This document shows, piece after piece, positions 1 to 11,653 of a stretch of 64,000 bases of DNA. This DNA is from Tragulus kanchil (lineage: Eukaryota; Chordata; Mammalia; Artiodactyla; Tragulidae). A model generated the notes under the pieces. It did not search any database. It was not told where the DNA came from and was given only the letters and a program-made list of their open reading frames with translations. The stretch covers positions 8,646,501 through 8,710,500 of the forward strand of contig JAIOJX010000005.1 in NCBI GenBank assembly GCA_022376925.1. The letters run 5' to 3'. The translations under genes and the position numbers were made by a program. Every line of letters begins with the position of its first letter. Positions within the stretch are counted from its first letter, which is position 1.

Positions 1-553
1 GTTTTCTGGGATGTCCAGCACCGCTCGTGTTCCTTTCTGGGGTGAGGGCTTCATAAAGATATAAACAGCCAAGAAAGCTGCAGGGAATCCATGCGTAGCT
101 GACTCTTCTTTCTTTGGCACTACATCCCTGCAGAGATAAATATACAGACGGATGGATTATAAAGGGGGAAGGACACCATATCAGCATGAGGGCTCCGGAG
201 AAAACAAAAGGGTGACCGTGTGCAAAGGTTGAAAATAGAATGCAAAGCCATCAGGGCTGGGGAGCCAGCAGAGGCCTCCTGGGAAATCATTTGCAAAGAG
301 ATCCTGAGCCTCCCTGGAAAATAAACTGTGGGCGGAATCTGTGTGAAAGTGAAACTCGAGAATCTCTGTTAGTGATGCCATTGGATGGAGGGGAGAGAAG
401 CCAGGACTTGGAGGTTTTGTCCGGAGCGAGGCACCCTGGGCCCTATTGGGAAGCTGCCTTGGTTGAACTGTAGCTGGGCCTGTGGGAGGGTGGGGGTAGG
501 CTTTGACCTGAGTCCTGGTAGCATTTCAAATGGAAAGATGTTGGCAGGGCTGC

Positions 554-558
<5 letters not shown>
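1..558. other. Unique intergenic DNA, no feature seen
   Basis: No recognisable repeat, exon or RNA gene. Short open frames on both strands have no domain-like content. Confidence 0.6.

Positions 559-584
<26 letters not shown>
559..584. repeat. (TG)n microsatellite
   Basis: Thirteen uninterrupted TG units directly abut the Bov-tA SINE that follows, a common arrangement for reversed Bov-A/Bov-tA elements in ruminants. Confidence 0.95.
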
Positions 585-788
585 AGTTGCTCAGTTGTGT
601 CCCACTCTTTGTGAGCCCATGGACTACAGCCTGTCAGGCTCCTCTGTCCACGGGATTTTCCAGGCAAGAAGACTGGAGTGGGTTGCCATTTTCATCTCCA
701 GGATATCTTCCTGATCCAGGGGTAGAACCTGCATATCCTGCCTTAGCAGGTGGATTCTTTATTTACCACAGAGCCATAAGGGAAGCCC
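585..788 (-). mobile_element. Bov-tA SINE
   Basis: Reads as the reverse complement of the ruminant tRNA-derived SINE. It has the GTGTCCCACTCTTTGTGA arm, the CAGGCAAGAAGACTGGAGTG body, and ends in GGGAAGCCC, the complement of the tRNA-like head. Near full length and moderately diverged. Confidence 0.9.
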
Positions 789-1825
789 ATGTAAACCAAG
801 ATACGGTACATTAATTTTACATTTATGAATCTTTTTAAAAAGCAGGTACTTTCTCCACCCCGTCCAGCCTTTGGGCAAGCTTGCTATGACTTTGTGAACC
901 AAGACAGGCTGTCCCTAGTGCTCACCTCGTGCAGTATCCATGCATGTCAAGCATTAGCTATGAGAACCTGCTGAAGAAAGGGCAAGGCTCGCTTCCGGCA
1001 GCCTTTCAATGGGTAGTAACCCTGGAGTTAAGGACTCTGCACCCACGGTCAGCTGCCCCCGCCCCTGGAAGGTGCTTCCACCAGCTCTCCTTCAAGGCCA
1101 GTACATCTGCTTTACTGGCTGGTTTAAGATCCAGATGGTCACTTGCCCTATCGAGAAGCAGCCACTGAACTGTGCTGAGAACCACTGACTGAGTGAGCCA
1201 GTTGGGGCAAAAAAAATGCAGGAAAGGATTTGGCCTTGTATGAAACCCCGGTCTCCTGACTGAAGTAATAATTAAGGCCATACTTTAGGTAAGTAAGTCT
1301 GTAGGAGGGTCTTTGGCTGCTGCTAACTTTCCCAAACCTAATGTGCCCCTAAACAGGAGACTCAAGTTCAGTGCCTCTCCACCAGCGGCCAGGGTCGAAT
1401 GACAAGATCTAAATGGTTTATGTTTTAAACACGTCATCTACCTGCGTCTGATTTCAAGGTGGAAAGGGCCTACCCCCGACAGGAAGTGGGACTGCCTCAT
1501 TTTGGGCTTGCCTTGAAAGCCGGGAGTGACGCTTCTCCAATTCAATTTCCAGTTTAGTTCTAGGCTCTCTCTTCCTATAAATAGATTTGAACTGACTTTT
1601 GTTGCCGTTGTTGGGATGGTGATCTATGATTTGATTAGGAATGGTCCTCATTCTCAACAAGATTACTGTCTGAAAGACATGACACATAGGGCCTGTTCTG
1701 CTCTTCTCAGCAATGCCAGAAGAGGCCCCCACAGGCATCAGCGGGACTCAACACGAATCCCCATCCACAACCCCATGGAGGTCCATCTTATTTAGAGGGC
1801 CCATTAGTAGTTTAAGGATGTCATT
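789..1825. other. Unique intergenic DNA
   Basis: About 1 kb with no recognisable repeat, exon or RNA. The longest frames are under 100 codons on either strand and resemble nothing I know. Confidence 0.5.
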
Positions 1826-2040
1826 GTGTGCTAAGTTGCTTCAGTTGTGTTTGACTCCTTGTGACCCTGTGGACTGTAGCCACCAGGCTCCTCTGTCCAT
1901 GGGATTCTCCAGGCAAGAAGACTGGAGGGGGTGGCCATGCCCTCCTCCAGGGGATCTTCCCCACCCAGGGATCCAACCAGTGCCCTTATGTCTCCTGCAT
2001 GGGCAGGCAGGTTCTTCACCGTGAGTGCCACTAGAGGGCG
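1826..2040 (-). mobile_element. Bov-tA SINE with CTCF-like 3' edge
   Basis: Reversed Bov-tA with the GTTGCTTCAGTTGTG arm and CAGGCAAGAAGACTGGAG body. The tRNA-head edge, normally CCACCAGGGAAGCCC in this orientation, has mutated to CCACTAGAGGGCG, which fits the CTCF core consensus. Confidence 0.85.
2028..2040 (+). promoter_or_regulatory. CTCF-like motif in a SINE
   Basis: CCACTAGAGGGCG matches the published CTCF core (CCASYAGRKGGC) at every core position. The match is read by eye; no occupancy data are available. Confidence 0.4.
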
Positions 2041-2849
2041 GACCTCGGGAATGCAGAGGCCAGATGATGCTGTTTTCATCAGTTATGGGCTGGGCAGGTG
2101 GATACGTGGGATGCATGGAATTAAGGTCTCAGCACCAAAGGCTCCCTGTTTCACTCCTCACGAACCCAATCTAGTTTCCTGGCTCTGACGCTGAGACCCT
2201 TGGCTCCCTAGGACCTTCATCCCCATGTCCCAGTCTATGGAGGGAGATGCAAAATGCGTACTGTGGATTTCAGGAATAATCCAAGTGCTGCCAGGAAAGG
2301 CACGCTGAAAGTCCTTCAGAACTCGTGTTTCTGGTAGAAACCAGAGCCAGGGAGCAGAGCACAGCAGGCCTCGCCCAGCTCTTTCCCCAGGCTGCTCCAC
2401 GTGGCTGTGACCTCGGCCCCACCCTCTTCTTTCTCTCTTTGATCCAGGCCCCGGGTCCCGTTCACACCAGCCTTGTGGCCAACATCATCGGGAGGTCTGA
2501 TGTGGCGTGAATTTGTGCCGCCGGATGGACTTGAGAAATTCACCGAATCTCAGTAAAAGTGAGCCTGGGATGCTTTGGCGGCTCTTTCTGTGCAGCCTGC
2601 GTCCTGCAGGCACTCTGGAAACTGGCCCCTGCAGATAACTGGCTTCAGAGCTATGTGAGAGTGTGGGCCCCACAGGCTTTCTAGGGGCTTATTTCTGTGT
2701 TTTGTCCCAGGCTCTCCCCTTGGTCCAGTTAACATCTTTCCTGTTGGTTGCATACCCACCCCGACTCCTCTTTTGTCAAGTCTTAATTGTGCGCCTGGAG
2801 TTTGAGTCCTCCAGCCTGGAGAAGGGCCCCTCCACCCCAGCAGCCACCC
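2041..2849. other. Unique intergenic DNA
   Basis: No repeat family, exon or RNA recognised up to the start of the first doublet. Confidence 0.5.
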
Positions 2850-2978
2850 GGCCTTCCAATTAGACCCACACTAACCGGCAGTGTTGGCTGGTTCTCTGTG
2901 AATAGCTGATGTTTCTGAATTTTGGAGAGAAGGCAGATGTAGTCACTCATGCATTCAAAAATTAATTTTGAGGGTCTC

Positions 2979-3303
2979 AGGCTTCCCTGGTAGCTCAGGG
3001 GTGAAGAGTTCGCTTGCCAAGGCAGGTTCAACCCCTGATTCGGAAAGATCCCACGTGCTGCGGAGCCACAACTACGGAGCCTGTGCTCTGGAGCCTCAGA
3101 GCCACAACGATGGAGCGCATATGCCATCACTACTGAAGCCCATGTGCCCTAGAGCCCGAGAGCTTCTCCACGACAAGAGAAGTCACGGCAACAAGAGGCC
3201 TGCTTGTCTCAGCTAGAGAGGAGCCCCCATTCCCTTCAGCTAGAGAAGAGCTTGCAGCAGCAGGGAAAACCCAGAATAGACAAAAGTAAATAAATACATA
3301 CAT
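2979..3303 (+). mobile_element. CHR-1 type SINE with target-site duplication
   Basis: Head GGCTTCCCTGGTAGCTCAG, then repeated AGCCACAACTACGGAGCC-type modules, then an A-rich AAATAAATAC tail: the long cetartiodactyl CHR-1 layout. Flanked by a 15-bp direct repeat at 2964-2978 and 3304-3318 with one mismatch. Confidence 0.88.
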
Positions 3304-4105
3304 AATTCTGAGGGTCTCTCATGGGACAGTCAGTGTTCTGTGTACTAGGAATACATAAAGGAACAACAACAAAAACTGTTGCCTTGAAAGCTTATGTTAT
3401 AAGGGTGGGAGGGGAGGCCAGGATACAGATGGTAAATAATAAACCATAATTGCAGGGTGCATTAAAATTTACAAAGACTGTAGAGAAGACAGAGCAGGTG
3501 AAGGGACGTCTGGTGTGCAGGTGGGGAGGGGAGGGGAGGTTGGTAATAAAATTTCCAAGTGAACCTCATTGGACAAATGAGGAAGACGAGTGTTTCTACT
3601 CCTTCCTGTGGAGAATAAATACCTGTCAACAAATAAGCATTGGAATAGGGGTATGGATGCCATTGTCTGCAGAATCTCAGTTTATTTTCTGCAAATATTT
3701 TTATCTATAGTATTCAAGATATTAATGTATAATTACATATCTATGTATATTTGTATATAATCAAATGTACATTATAATTTAATTGACAAATATGTATCGA
3801 AGGAGCTTCAAGTCAGGTGGATATACAGGAATTTCTGGTTCCTAAAATATTCTTTTTGTTTATCCAGGAAGGACTTTCTAAGCTGACCAATTTACATCTC
3901 GTGGTAACATGAACCACAGACACCTCTCCCTGCTGTTGACCCATGCTGTGGAGCAGGCTTAAAGCTGCTTCCTGCTGGCCTTCCAATTAGACCCACACTA
4001 ACCGGCAGTGTTGGCTGGTTCTCTGTGAATAGCTGATGTTTCTGAATTTTGGAGATAAGGCAGATGTAGTCACTCATGCATTCAAAAATTAATTTTGAGG
4101 GTCTC

Positions 4106-4429
4106 AGGCTTCCCTGTAGCTCAGGGGGTGAAGAGTTCGCTTGCCAAGGCAGGTTCAACCCCTGATTCGGAAAGATCCCACGTGCTGCGGAGCCACAACT
4201 ACGGAGCCTGTGCTCTGGAGCCTCAGAGCCACAACGATGGAGCGCATATGCCATCACTACTGAAGCCCATGTGCCCTAGAGCCGAGAGCTTCTCCACGAC
4301 AAGAGAAGTCACGGCAACAAGAGGCCTGCTTGTCTCAGCTAGAGAGGAGCCCCTTTCCCCTTCAGCTAGAGAAGAGCTTGCAGCAGCAGGGAAAACCCAG
4401 AATAGACAAAAGTAAATAAATACATACAT
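4106..4429 (+). mobile_element. CHR-1 SINE, second copy in doublet 1
   Basis: Copy of the element at 2979-3303 with the same flanking repeat at 4430-4444. It arose by the segmental doubling, not by a new insertion. Confidence 0.88.
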
Positions 4430-5682
4430 AATTCTGAGGGTCTCTCATGGGACAGTCAGTGTTCTGTGTACTAGGAATACATAAAGGAACAACAACAAAA
4501 ACTGTTGCCTTGAAAGCTTATGTTATAAGGGTGGGAGGGGAGGCCAGGATACAGATGGTAAATAATAAACCATAATTGCAGGGTGCATTAAAATTTACAA
4601 AGACTGTAGAGAAGACAGAGCAGGTGAAGGGACGTCTGGTGTGCAGGTGGGGAGGGGAGGGGAGGTTGGTAATAAAATTTCCAAGTGAACCTCATTGGAC
4701 AAATGAGGAAGACGAGTGTTTCTACTCCTTCCTGTGGAGAATAAATACCTGTCAACAAATAAGCATTGGAATAGGGGTATGGATGCCATTGTCTGCAGAA
4801 TCTCAGTTTATTTTCTGCAAATATTTTTATCTATAGTATTCAAGATATTAATGTATAATTACATATCTATGTATATTTGTATATAATCAAATGTACATTA
4901 TAATTTAATTGACAAATATGTATCGAAGGAGCTTCAAGTCAGGTGGATATACAGGGAATTTCTGGTTCCTAAAATATTCTTTTTGTTTATCCAGGAAGGA
5001 CTTTCTAAGCTGACCAATTTACATCTCGTGGTAACATGAACCACAGACACCTCTCCCTGCTGTTGACCCATGCTGTGGAGCAGGCTTAAAGCTGCTTCCT
5101 GCTGGCCTTTGGCCCAAGAGGGCTCTTGGGAGCAGGAGGGGTTCTGGACACCGTGGCTGGCACAGGGCGCGGAGACCTACACTCTCGGAAAGGAGGGAGG
5201 ACACCAGCCAGCTTGGCCATGCCAGCAGCTTTCTCTCAAGTTTCATTCCTGCTCTGAAACCCAAGTCAGAACTCCCGTTTCAGGTCTATCTGAAAGCACA
5301 GGTCTATCTGAAAGCTTATTTGGTGCACAAATAAGCAAATAGAGGAAAAGGAATGTGCAGCCATTGTTGGAGGATTCTCTGGAATGTGGAGCATTGTGAT
5401 GTTCCTTGTTTAGGAAGGGCTTTGGTTGCCTTTTTATCATCCAGCGCAGGCTTATGAATAACTTCCTGGGGGACTGGCCCACATTCTCCGTCCCCTTGGC
5501 GTCTCTGGCTCAGCAAGGCTCACTCCGGGGCGTCTTCCCTACATCCTGTCTGAGAATGACCTTCTTTGCTCCGTTGACTAAGCTCGGCGTCCTTATTGAA
5601 ATGACCTTCTGCACAGGAAGGCCCGCGGTGGCGCCTGGCAAGAGAAAACAGCCCTGATTTCTAGGAAGTTAGGCGCTCAGAG

Positions 5683-5685
<3 letters not shown>

Positions 5686-5722
<37 letters not shown>
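5686..5722. repeat. (AC)n microsatellite, first copy
   Basis: 37 bp of alternating AC, inside doublet 2. Confidence 0.95.
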
Positions 5723-5724
<2 letters not shown>

Positions 5725-6802
5725 CCTAGAAGTCTCCTTCAGAAAGAGCAAAATGTTTTTGTTCTTCCACGGGCCAGAGGCGGAAAAATCAACAGATCTT
5801 CCAGGAACGTGCAGAACAGAGGTGAAGGCAGGCACAGGGAGCCCAGCTGCAAGCCAGGGAGCATGACAGGCCTCGTGTCCTGGGGCAGAGCACTGTTAGT
5901 GACCACCCTTGCAGACGTGGGCGCTCTCAGATGAAGCCAAAGGCCTGTGCATCCATGTCTGCACTCAGGCTTAAAATCCACTCTACAGAAAACCTGCAAA
6001 ACCTTCAGCATCTAAGAGAAAGATCAGTGTGGAAGTTATCTTCATGTCTAGAAGAGCTCCCAATACATTCTGTCAAATCTTCACTTTTCTAAGTGGCAAT
6101 GGTGGGAACAGAATCCCAAAGAACAGGCATCTGTCAATTTACATCTCGTGGTAACATGAACCACAGACACCTCTCCCTGCTGTTGACCCATGCTGTGGAG
6201 CAGGCTTAAAGCTGCTTCCTGCTGGCCTTTGGCCCAAGAGGGCTCTTGGGAGCAGGAGGGGTTCTGGACACCGTGGCTGGCACAGGGCGCGGAGACCTAC
6301 ACTCTCGGAAAGGAGGGAGGACACCAGCCAGCTTGGCCATGCCAGCAGCTTTCTCTCAAGTTTCATTCCTGCTCTGAAACCCAAGTCAGAACTCCCGTTT
6401 CAGGTCTATCTGAAAGCACAGGTCTATCTGAAAGCTTATTTGGTGCACAAATAAGCAAATAGAGGAAAAGGAATGTGCAGCCATTGTTGGAGGATTCTCT
6501 GGAATGTGGAGCATTGTGATGTTCCTTGTTTAGGAAGGGCTTTGGTTGCCTTTTTATCATCCAGCGCAGGCTTATGAATAACTTCCTGGGGGACTGGCCC
6601 ACATTCTCCGTCCCCTTGGCGTCTCTGGCTCAGCAAGGCTCACTCCGGGGCGTCTTCCCTACATCCTGTCTGAGAATGACCTTCTTTGCTCCGTTGACTA
6701 AGCTCGGCGTCCTTATTGAAATGACCTTCTGCACAGGAAGGCCCGCGGTGGCGCCTGGCAAGAGAAAACAGCCCTGATTTCTAGGAAGTTAGGCGCTCAG
6801 AG

Positions 6803-6805
<3 letters not shown>

Positions 6806-6836
<31 letters not shown>
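6806..6836. repeat. (AC)n microsatellite, second copy
   Basis: 31 bp of AC, three units shorter than the tract at 5686, in otherwise matching sequence. Confidence 0.95.
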
Positions 6837-6838
<2 letters not shown>

Positions 6839-7383
6839 CCTAGAAGTCTCCTTCAGAAAGAGCAAAATGTTTTTGTTCTTCCACGGGCCAGAGGCGGAAA
6901 AATCAACAGATCTTCCAGGAACGTGCAGAACAGAGGTGAAGGCAGGCACAGGGAGCCCAGCTGCAAGCCAGGGAGCATGACAGGCCTCGTGTCCTGGGGC
7001 AGAGCACTGTTAGTGACCACCCTTGCAGACGTGGGCGCTCTCAGATGAAGCCAAAGGCCTGTGCATCCATGTCTGCACTCAGGCTTAAAATCCACTCTAC
7101 AGAAAACCTGCAAAACCTTCAGCATCTAAGAGAAAGATCAGTGTGGAAGTTATCTTCATGTCTAGAAGGAATTTGCTCTCACCAAATACATTGTAAAGCT
7201 GTCAGGATATCTTCACTTTTCTAAGTGGCAATGGTGGGAACACGGGAATCCCAAAGAAAGGGGCAGGTGTGTCCTTTTAAAATTCTTTCTAGATCTTCAG
7301 TGAGACCTGCTTACACATGATAAAGAACTTAAAGGAGCCCTCTTGCTCTGGTGGATAGTACCATTTTAGAAATAAGACCACTG

Positions 7384-7604
7384 CGAGGTGGCTCAGGGGT
7401 AAAGAATCTGCCTGCCAATTCAGGAGAAGCAGGAGATGCAGGTTCCTGGGTGAGGAAGATTCCCTGGAGAAGGATATGGCAACCCACTCCAGTCTTCTTG
7501 CCTGGAGAATCCCATGAACAGAGGAGCCTGGCGGGCTACAGTCCATAGGGTTGGGCTGCAAAGAGTTGGACATGACTGAGCAACTAAACAAAAACAATAA
7601 CAAC
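7384..7604 (+). mobile_element. Bov-tA SINE
   Basis: Forward Bov-tA: GTGGCTCAGGGGTAAAGAAT head, CAACCCACTCCAGTCTTC body, GACATGACTGAGCAACTAAA 3' end and an AACAATAACAAC tail. A CHR-2-like SINE inserted just downstream. Confidence 0.9.
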
Positions 7605-7619
7605 AAAATATGCTATATA

Positions 7620-7910
7620 GGGCTTCCCTGGTGGTCCAGTGGGTAAGGACACCGCCTTGCAGTGCAAGGGGCGCCGGTTCGATCCCTGGCCTGGGAAGAT
7701 CCCACGTGCCGCAGAGCGGCTGGACCGATGTGTCCAACTACCGAGCCAGAGCTCTGGAGCGCATGTGCCCAGAGCCGGTGCTCTGCGACAACAGAGGCCA
7801 CTGTGATGGGAGGCCCACACGTGCCAAGGAACAAAGATGATGAAAAAATAGATAAATGAAAGACCAATAGAAGTGGCCCGCCCACCCTGCTCCCCCCCAC
7901 CCCCGCAAAA
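7620..7910 (+). mobile_element. CHR-2-like SINE with perfect target-site duplication
   Basis: tRNA-derived head GGGCTTCCCTGGTGGTCCAG, B-box GGTTCGATCCC, then a non-tRNA body ending in AAATGAAAGACCAATAG and a C-rich/A-rich tail. A perfect 14-bp direct repeat flanks it (AAATATGCTATATA at 7606-7619 and 7911-7924), so this is an intact retrotransposition event. The family name is from memory. Confidence 0.9.
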
Positions 7911-7924
7911 AAATATGCTATATA

Positions 7925-8867
7925 AGACACTCATTTCATAAGGGCTCTGATGGCCAGAGAGTTCAGAGCCTTGCCCCCAGCCATCCCAATTAACTTGCAA
8001 AAGCAAAGGGGAAATAGAGACGCTTTCAGACATATGGGAGTTGAAAGAATTCATCCCTGGAAGACCTGCACTATTAGACATATTATATTAAAGGAAATCC
8101 ATCTTTCAAGCAAGAGGAAAATGTTACCAGATAAAAAACTGGGTCTACAGTAAGAAAATACAGAACACTAACTATGTCCCTTCGTCCATAACATCAAAAG
8201 ACCTGCCAGCAGGTCCTCTCCAGATTCCAGTCTCCACTTGGAGCAGAACTGCATTGCATCTGCACCATGATGTGAGTGAAAAATATCTTGAATCTGTGCT
8301 CCAGGAGCAAAGGAAGAAGAAATTTACTAGGGGTGGTGGTGGGATGGAGACAAGACGCCAAGGAGGAGACTCCCAAGAAGATAGCCATTCCTTCCACCCC
8401 AGGGCAGAGGGTGAAAGCTCCTCTGTGCAATTGCTTCTGGGAGATGTTTCTAGTCCTTTTCATTATTGAGATTCTAAATAATAGAAGAAAGTGATGATGA
8501 ATGGGAAGACGTTAGCAGCATACAGAGTTTAGAGCTGACTGAAAAATTGGATGTGGCATATTAGAGGTCAGCAGGATAAGAGGTAGCATCTTAGAGGTAT
8601 GGAGAAACTAAGGCAGGAATCCAAATTCTAGACTGTCAAGTTGAAACCTCCACTACGATTCCTAGCCCAGGCTTACCCTCCTATTAATAAACTGATACAC
8701 ATTTCTCTCTCACTCTGAGTAACTCTTTAGGTATTATCAAACACTCAGAGATATGAAGGAAGAGGAATCTGCCCTAAAGGATGCATTTAAAGAGATCAAA
8801 TACTCCCTCTAGGACTCTCTGTCTCTCTCTCCCCCATTTTTTTTCCTTTCCCCATCATGCCTGCTTT
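7925..8867. other. Unique DNA and start of doublet 3
   Basis: No repeat or coding feature recognised. Doublet 3 begins at 8383. Confidence 0.5.
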
Positions 8868-9109
8868 ATTTATATTTATTTTCATCCATCTTTTTTATTC
8901 TTTGGCATGTGTGGCCCTCCCAATGCAAGTGGCCTCTCCTGTTGCAGAGCACCAGCTCTGGGCACATGCGCTCCAGAGCCCTGGCTCATAACTGGGCACA
9001 CCAGACCAGCCGCTCCGCGGCATGTGGGATCTTCCCTGGTCAGGCATCGAACCGGTGCCCCTTGCACTGCAAGGTGGACTCTTTACCCACTGGACCGCCA
9101 GGGAAGCCC
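8868..9109 (-). mobile_element. CHR-2-like SINE
   Basis: Reverse orientation: the T-rich tail comes first, then GGCACATGCGCTCCAGAGCC, then ATCGAACCGGTGCCCC (complement of the B-box region), ending in CCAGGGAAGCCC. Confidence 0.88.
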
Positions 9110-9980
9110 TCTCTTTCCCTCTTATCTCAATTGTGCCCTTTCTGTCTTTACCTGTCTCTCTCCATACCCATAGACGGTGAATAAATTCCAACACTGGGCT
9201 ACAAAGGACGCATGTTAAAGGAGAAAAACATGCTTTTTTGTGTCAAGAAAAAGACCGCCTTCTTAGGAAGATATGATCCTAGGTCCCCCGCCTTGGCAAG
9301 TGGACTCAGGGTTGGGGTCAGCCATCATTCACCCCTGACCCAAGTAAGCATCGTTGAGCAGAGCACAGCCTGTGGAGTGGTCCATGGTGGTGCTCAGCAT
9401 AGGCAATGACAAAACAGTCAAATCCCTGGGAAGGTGGAAGGGGTTATAGAAAGGTGGTCCAGGAGAGAGATGTGCTCTTTCTAGGCAGAGAAAGAGCCAT
9501 TCCTTCCACCCCAGGGCAGAGGGTGAAAGCTCCTCTGTGCAATTGCTTCTGGGAGATGTTTCTAGTCCTTTTCATTATTGAGATTCTAAATAATAGAAGA
9601 AAGTGATGATGAATGGGAAGACGTTAGCAGCATACAGAGTTTAGAGCTGACTGAAAAATTGGATGTGGCATATTAGAGGTCAGCAGGATAAGAGGTAGCA
9701 TCTTAGAGGTATGGAGAAACTAAGGCAGGAATCCAAATTCTAGACTGTCAAGTTGAAACCTCCACTACGATTCCTAGCCCAGGCTTACCCTCCTATTAAT
9801 AAACTGATACACATTTCTCTCTCACTCTGAGTAACTCTTTTAGGTATTATCAAACACTCAGAGATATGAAGGAAGAGGAATCTGCCCTAAAGGATGCATT
9901 TAAAGAGATCAAATACTCCCTCTAGGACTCTCTGTCTCTCTCTCCCCCATTTTTTTTCCTTTCCCCATCATGCCTGCTTT

Positions 9981-10222
9981 ATTTATATTTATTTTCATCC
10001 ATCTTTTTTATTCTTTGGCATGTGTGGCCCTCCCAATGCAAGTGGCCTCTCCTGTTGCAGAGCACCAGCTCTGGGCACATGCGCTCCAGAGCCCTGGCTC
10101 ATAACTGGGCACACCAGACCAGCCGCTCCGCGGCATGTGGGATCTTCCCTGGTCAGGCATCGAACCGGTGCCCCTTGCACTGCAAGGTGGACTCTTTACC
10201 CACTGGACCGCCAGGGAAGCCC
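9981..10222 (-). mobile_element. CHR-2-like SINE, second copy in doublet 3
   Basis: Same element as at 8868-9109, duplicated with its flanks. Confidence 0.88.
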
Positions 10223-10861
10223 TCTCTTTCCCTCTTATCTCAATTGTGCCCTTTCTGTCTTTACCTGTCTCTCTCCATACCCATAGACGGTGAATAAATT
10301 CCAACACTGGGCTACAAAGGACGCATGTTAAAGGAGAAAAACATGCTTTTTTGTGTCAAGAAAAAGACCGCCTTCTTAGGAAGATATGATCCTAGGTCCC
10401 CCGCCTTGGCAAGTGGACTCAGGGTTGGGGTCAGCCATCATTCACCCCTGACCCAAGTAAGCATCGTTGAGCAGAGCACAGCCTGTGGAGTGGTCCATGG
10501 TGGTGCTCAGCATAGGCAATGACAAAACAGTCAAATCCCTGGGAAGGTGGAAGGGGTTATAGAAAGGTGGTCCAGGAGAGAGATGTGCTCTTTCTAGGCA
10601 GAGAAAGAGCTCCTCTGTTTGCTTCTCTCACCCTTCTTGGCCCTGGGTTTCTCATCTTTACACTGGAGAGATTATGCTTGATGATCTTCAAAATTTGCTA
10701 AAAATCAGATTCTATGATTCTGAATCTGAATGGCCCCAAGAGACTAGAAAGGAGCCCGAGACCTATGGAGGCAGAGATGTGCCCCCTGTCATCTCAGCAA
10801 GAAGGAAACCCTCCCACGATGGGCAGTGTCTTCCTATGGCTGGCATAGTCGAGACCCAGCG

Positions 10862-11075
10862 AGCTTTCCTAGGGGGGTGAGGAACCTGCCTGCTAATTAA
10901 TGCAGGACATCCTGGCTCCATCCCTGGGTCAAGAAGATCCCCTGGAGGAGCCAATGGCACCGCATTCCAGGATTTTTGCCTGGGAAATCCCAGGAACAGA
11001 GGAGCCTGACAGGCTACAGCCTCCGGGGTCACAAAAGAGTCGGACACAACTGAGCAATCAAACAGCAGCAGCAAC
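10862..11075 (+). mobile_element. Bov-tA SINE, diverged
   Basis: Forward copy with a diverged head (GTGAGGAACCTGCCTGCT), body CCCTGGAGGAGCCAATGGC and 3' end CGGACACAACTGAGCAATC followed by AGCAGCAGCAACA. Confidence 0.82.
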
Positions 11076-11653
11076 AATGGCCCAGACAGCACAAGGCAGT
11101 CACGTCCTTACGAATGTCCTGGTTATAGGAAAAAGTCCACTGGGGTTTAAAGAAATCCAACTTGCACTCCAGGGACCCATGGGTAGAAATCCTTCACGAA
11201 CTCCTCGGCCACAGAACACAGAGTCCTAGAACAAAGCCCGTTTTGGTCTTTCATTGGGCTAGCAGTTGTACTGTGTCTCCTGCATAAACTACAATGCTTG
11301 TGTTGCTTGCTTGCCAGCAACAAAGAAGGAAACCACCACCTAGTGTTCTGGTTGCTTTTGGCATGTGTCAGTCAGGGTGGGGAATTTCCCTCAGATTCTG
11401 ACTGGTCACCTAGCATTTCATGTTTTTTCATAAGTGTGTCAGTTTCAAGATGCCAGGGGTTCTCACTGAAGAGTAATCACAAAGAACTGGACATCCTGGT
11501 GTGTGGAACAAACATTCCGACCTATCAGCATCACAGTCCTTACAGTAATATCAGCAATAACAGCAGTGACCACACTGCACTGTAAAATCCCCGTGGGACT
11601 CCCAGGGAAAGCCTTTCCATTTATGGAAAAAGTCAGCAAAGAAACGGGGAGCT
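11076..11653. other. Unique intergenic DNA
   Basis: No recognised repeat or coding feature. Confidence 0.5.

Larger units (their letters stand above)
2850..5103 (+). repeat. Tandem doublet 1 (2850-3976 / 3977-5103)
   Basis: Two head-to-tail copies, period about 1127 bp, nearly identical. They share GGCC at the junction (3977-3980). Differences are single-base indels, for example in a C run in the SINE near 3225/4353. Each copy contains the same CHR-1 SINE with the same target-site duplication, so the doubling happened after the SINE inserted or is not biological. An assembly duplication is most likely. Confidence 0.95.
5015..7258 (+). repeat. Tandem doublet 2 (5015-6134 / 6135-7258)
   Basis: Period 1120 bp, falling to 1114 after the CA repeat. 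The first copy becomes noisy over its last 100 bp: 6053-6134 matches 7168-7258 only with many small deletions. Its first 90 bp is also the end of doublet 1, so that segment occurs three times (from 3886, 5015 and 6135). Confidence 0.95.
5104..7383. other. Doublet interior without gene
   Basis: Apart from the two CA tracts I see no repeat family or exon here. The identical short frames in both copies are explained by the doubling. Confidence 0.5.
8383..10607 (+). repeat. Tandem doublet 3 (8383-9494 / 9495-10607)
   Basis: Period 1112-1113 bp. The junction shares only AGC. The copies are nearly identical; one visible difference is TTT versus TTTT at about 8729 and 9839. Each contains the same reversed CHR-2-like SINE. 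Confidence 0.95.

Noticed and set aside
7666..7690. tRNA gene (B-box-like GGTTCGATCCC)
   Set aside because: The same motif recurs in every SINE head; no complete cloverleaf and a non-tRNA body follows.
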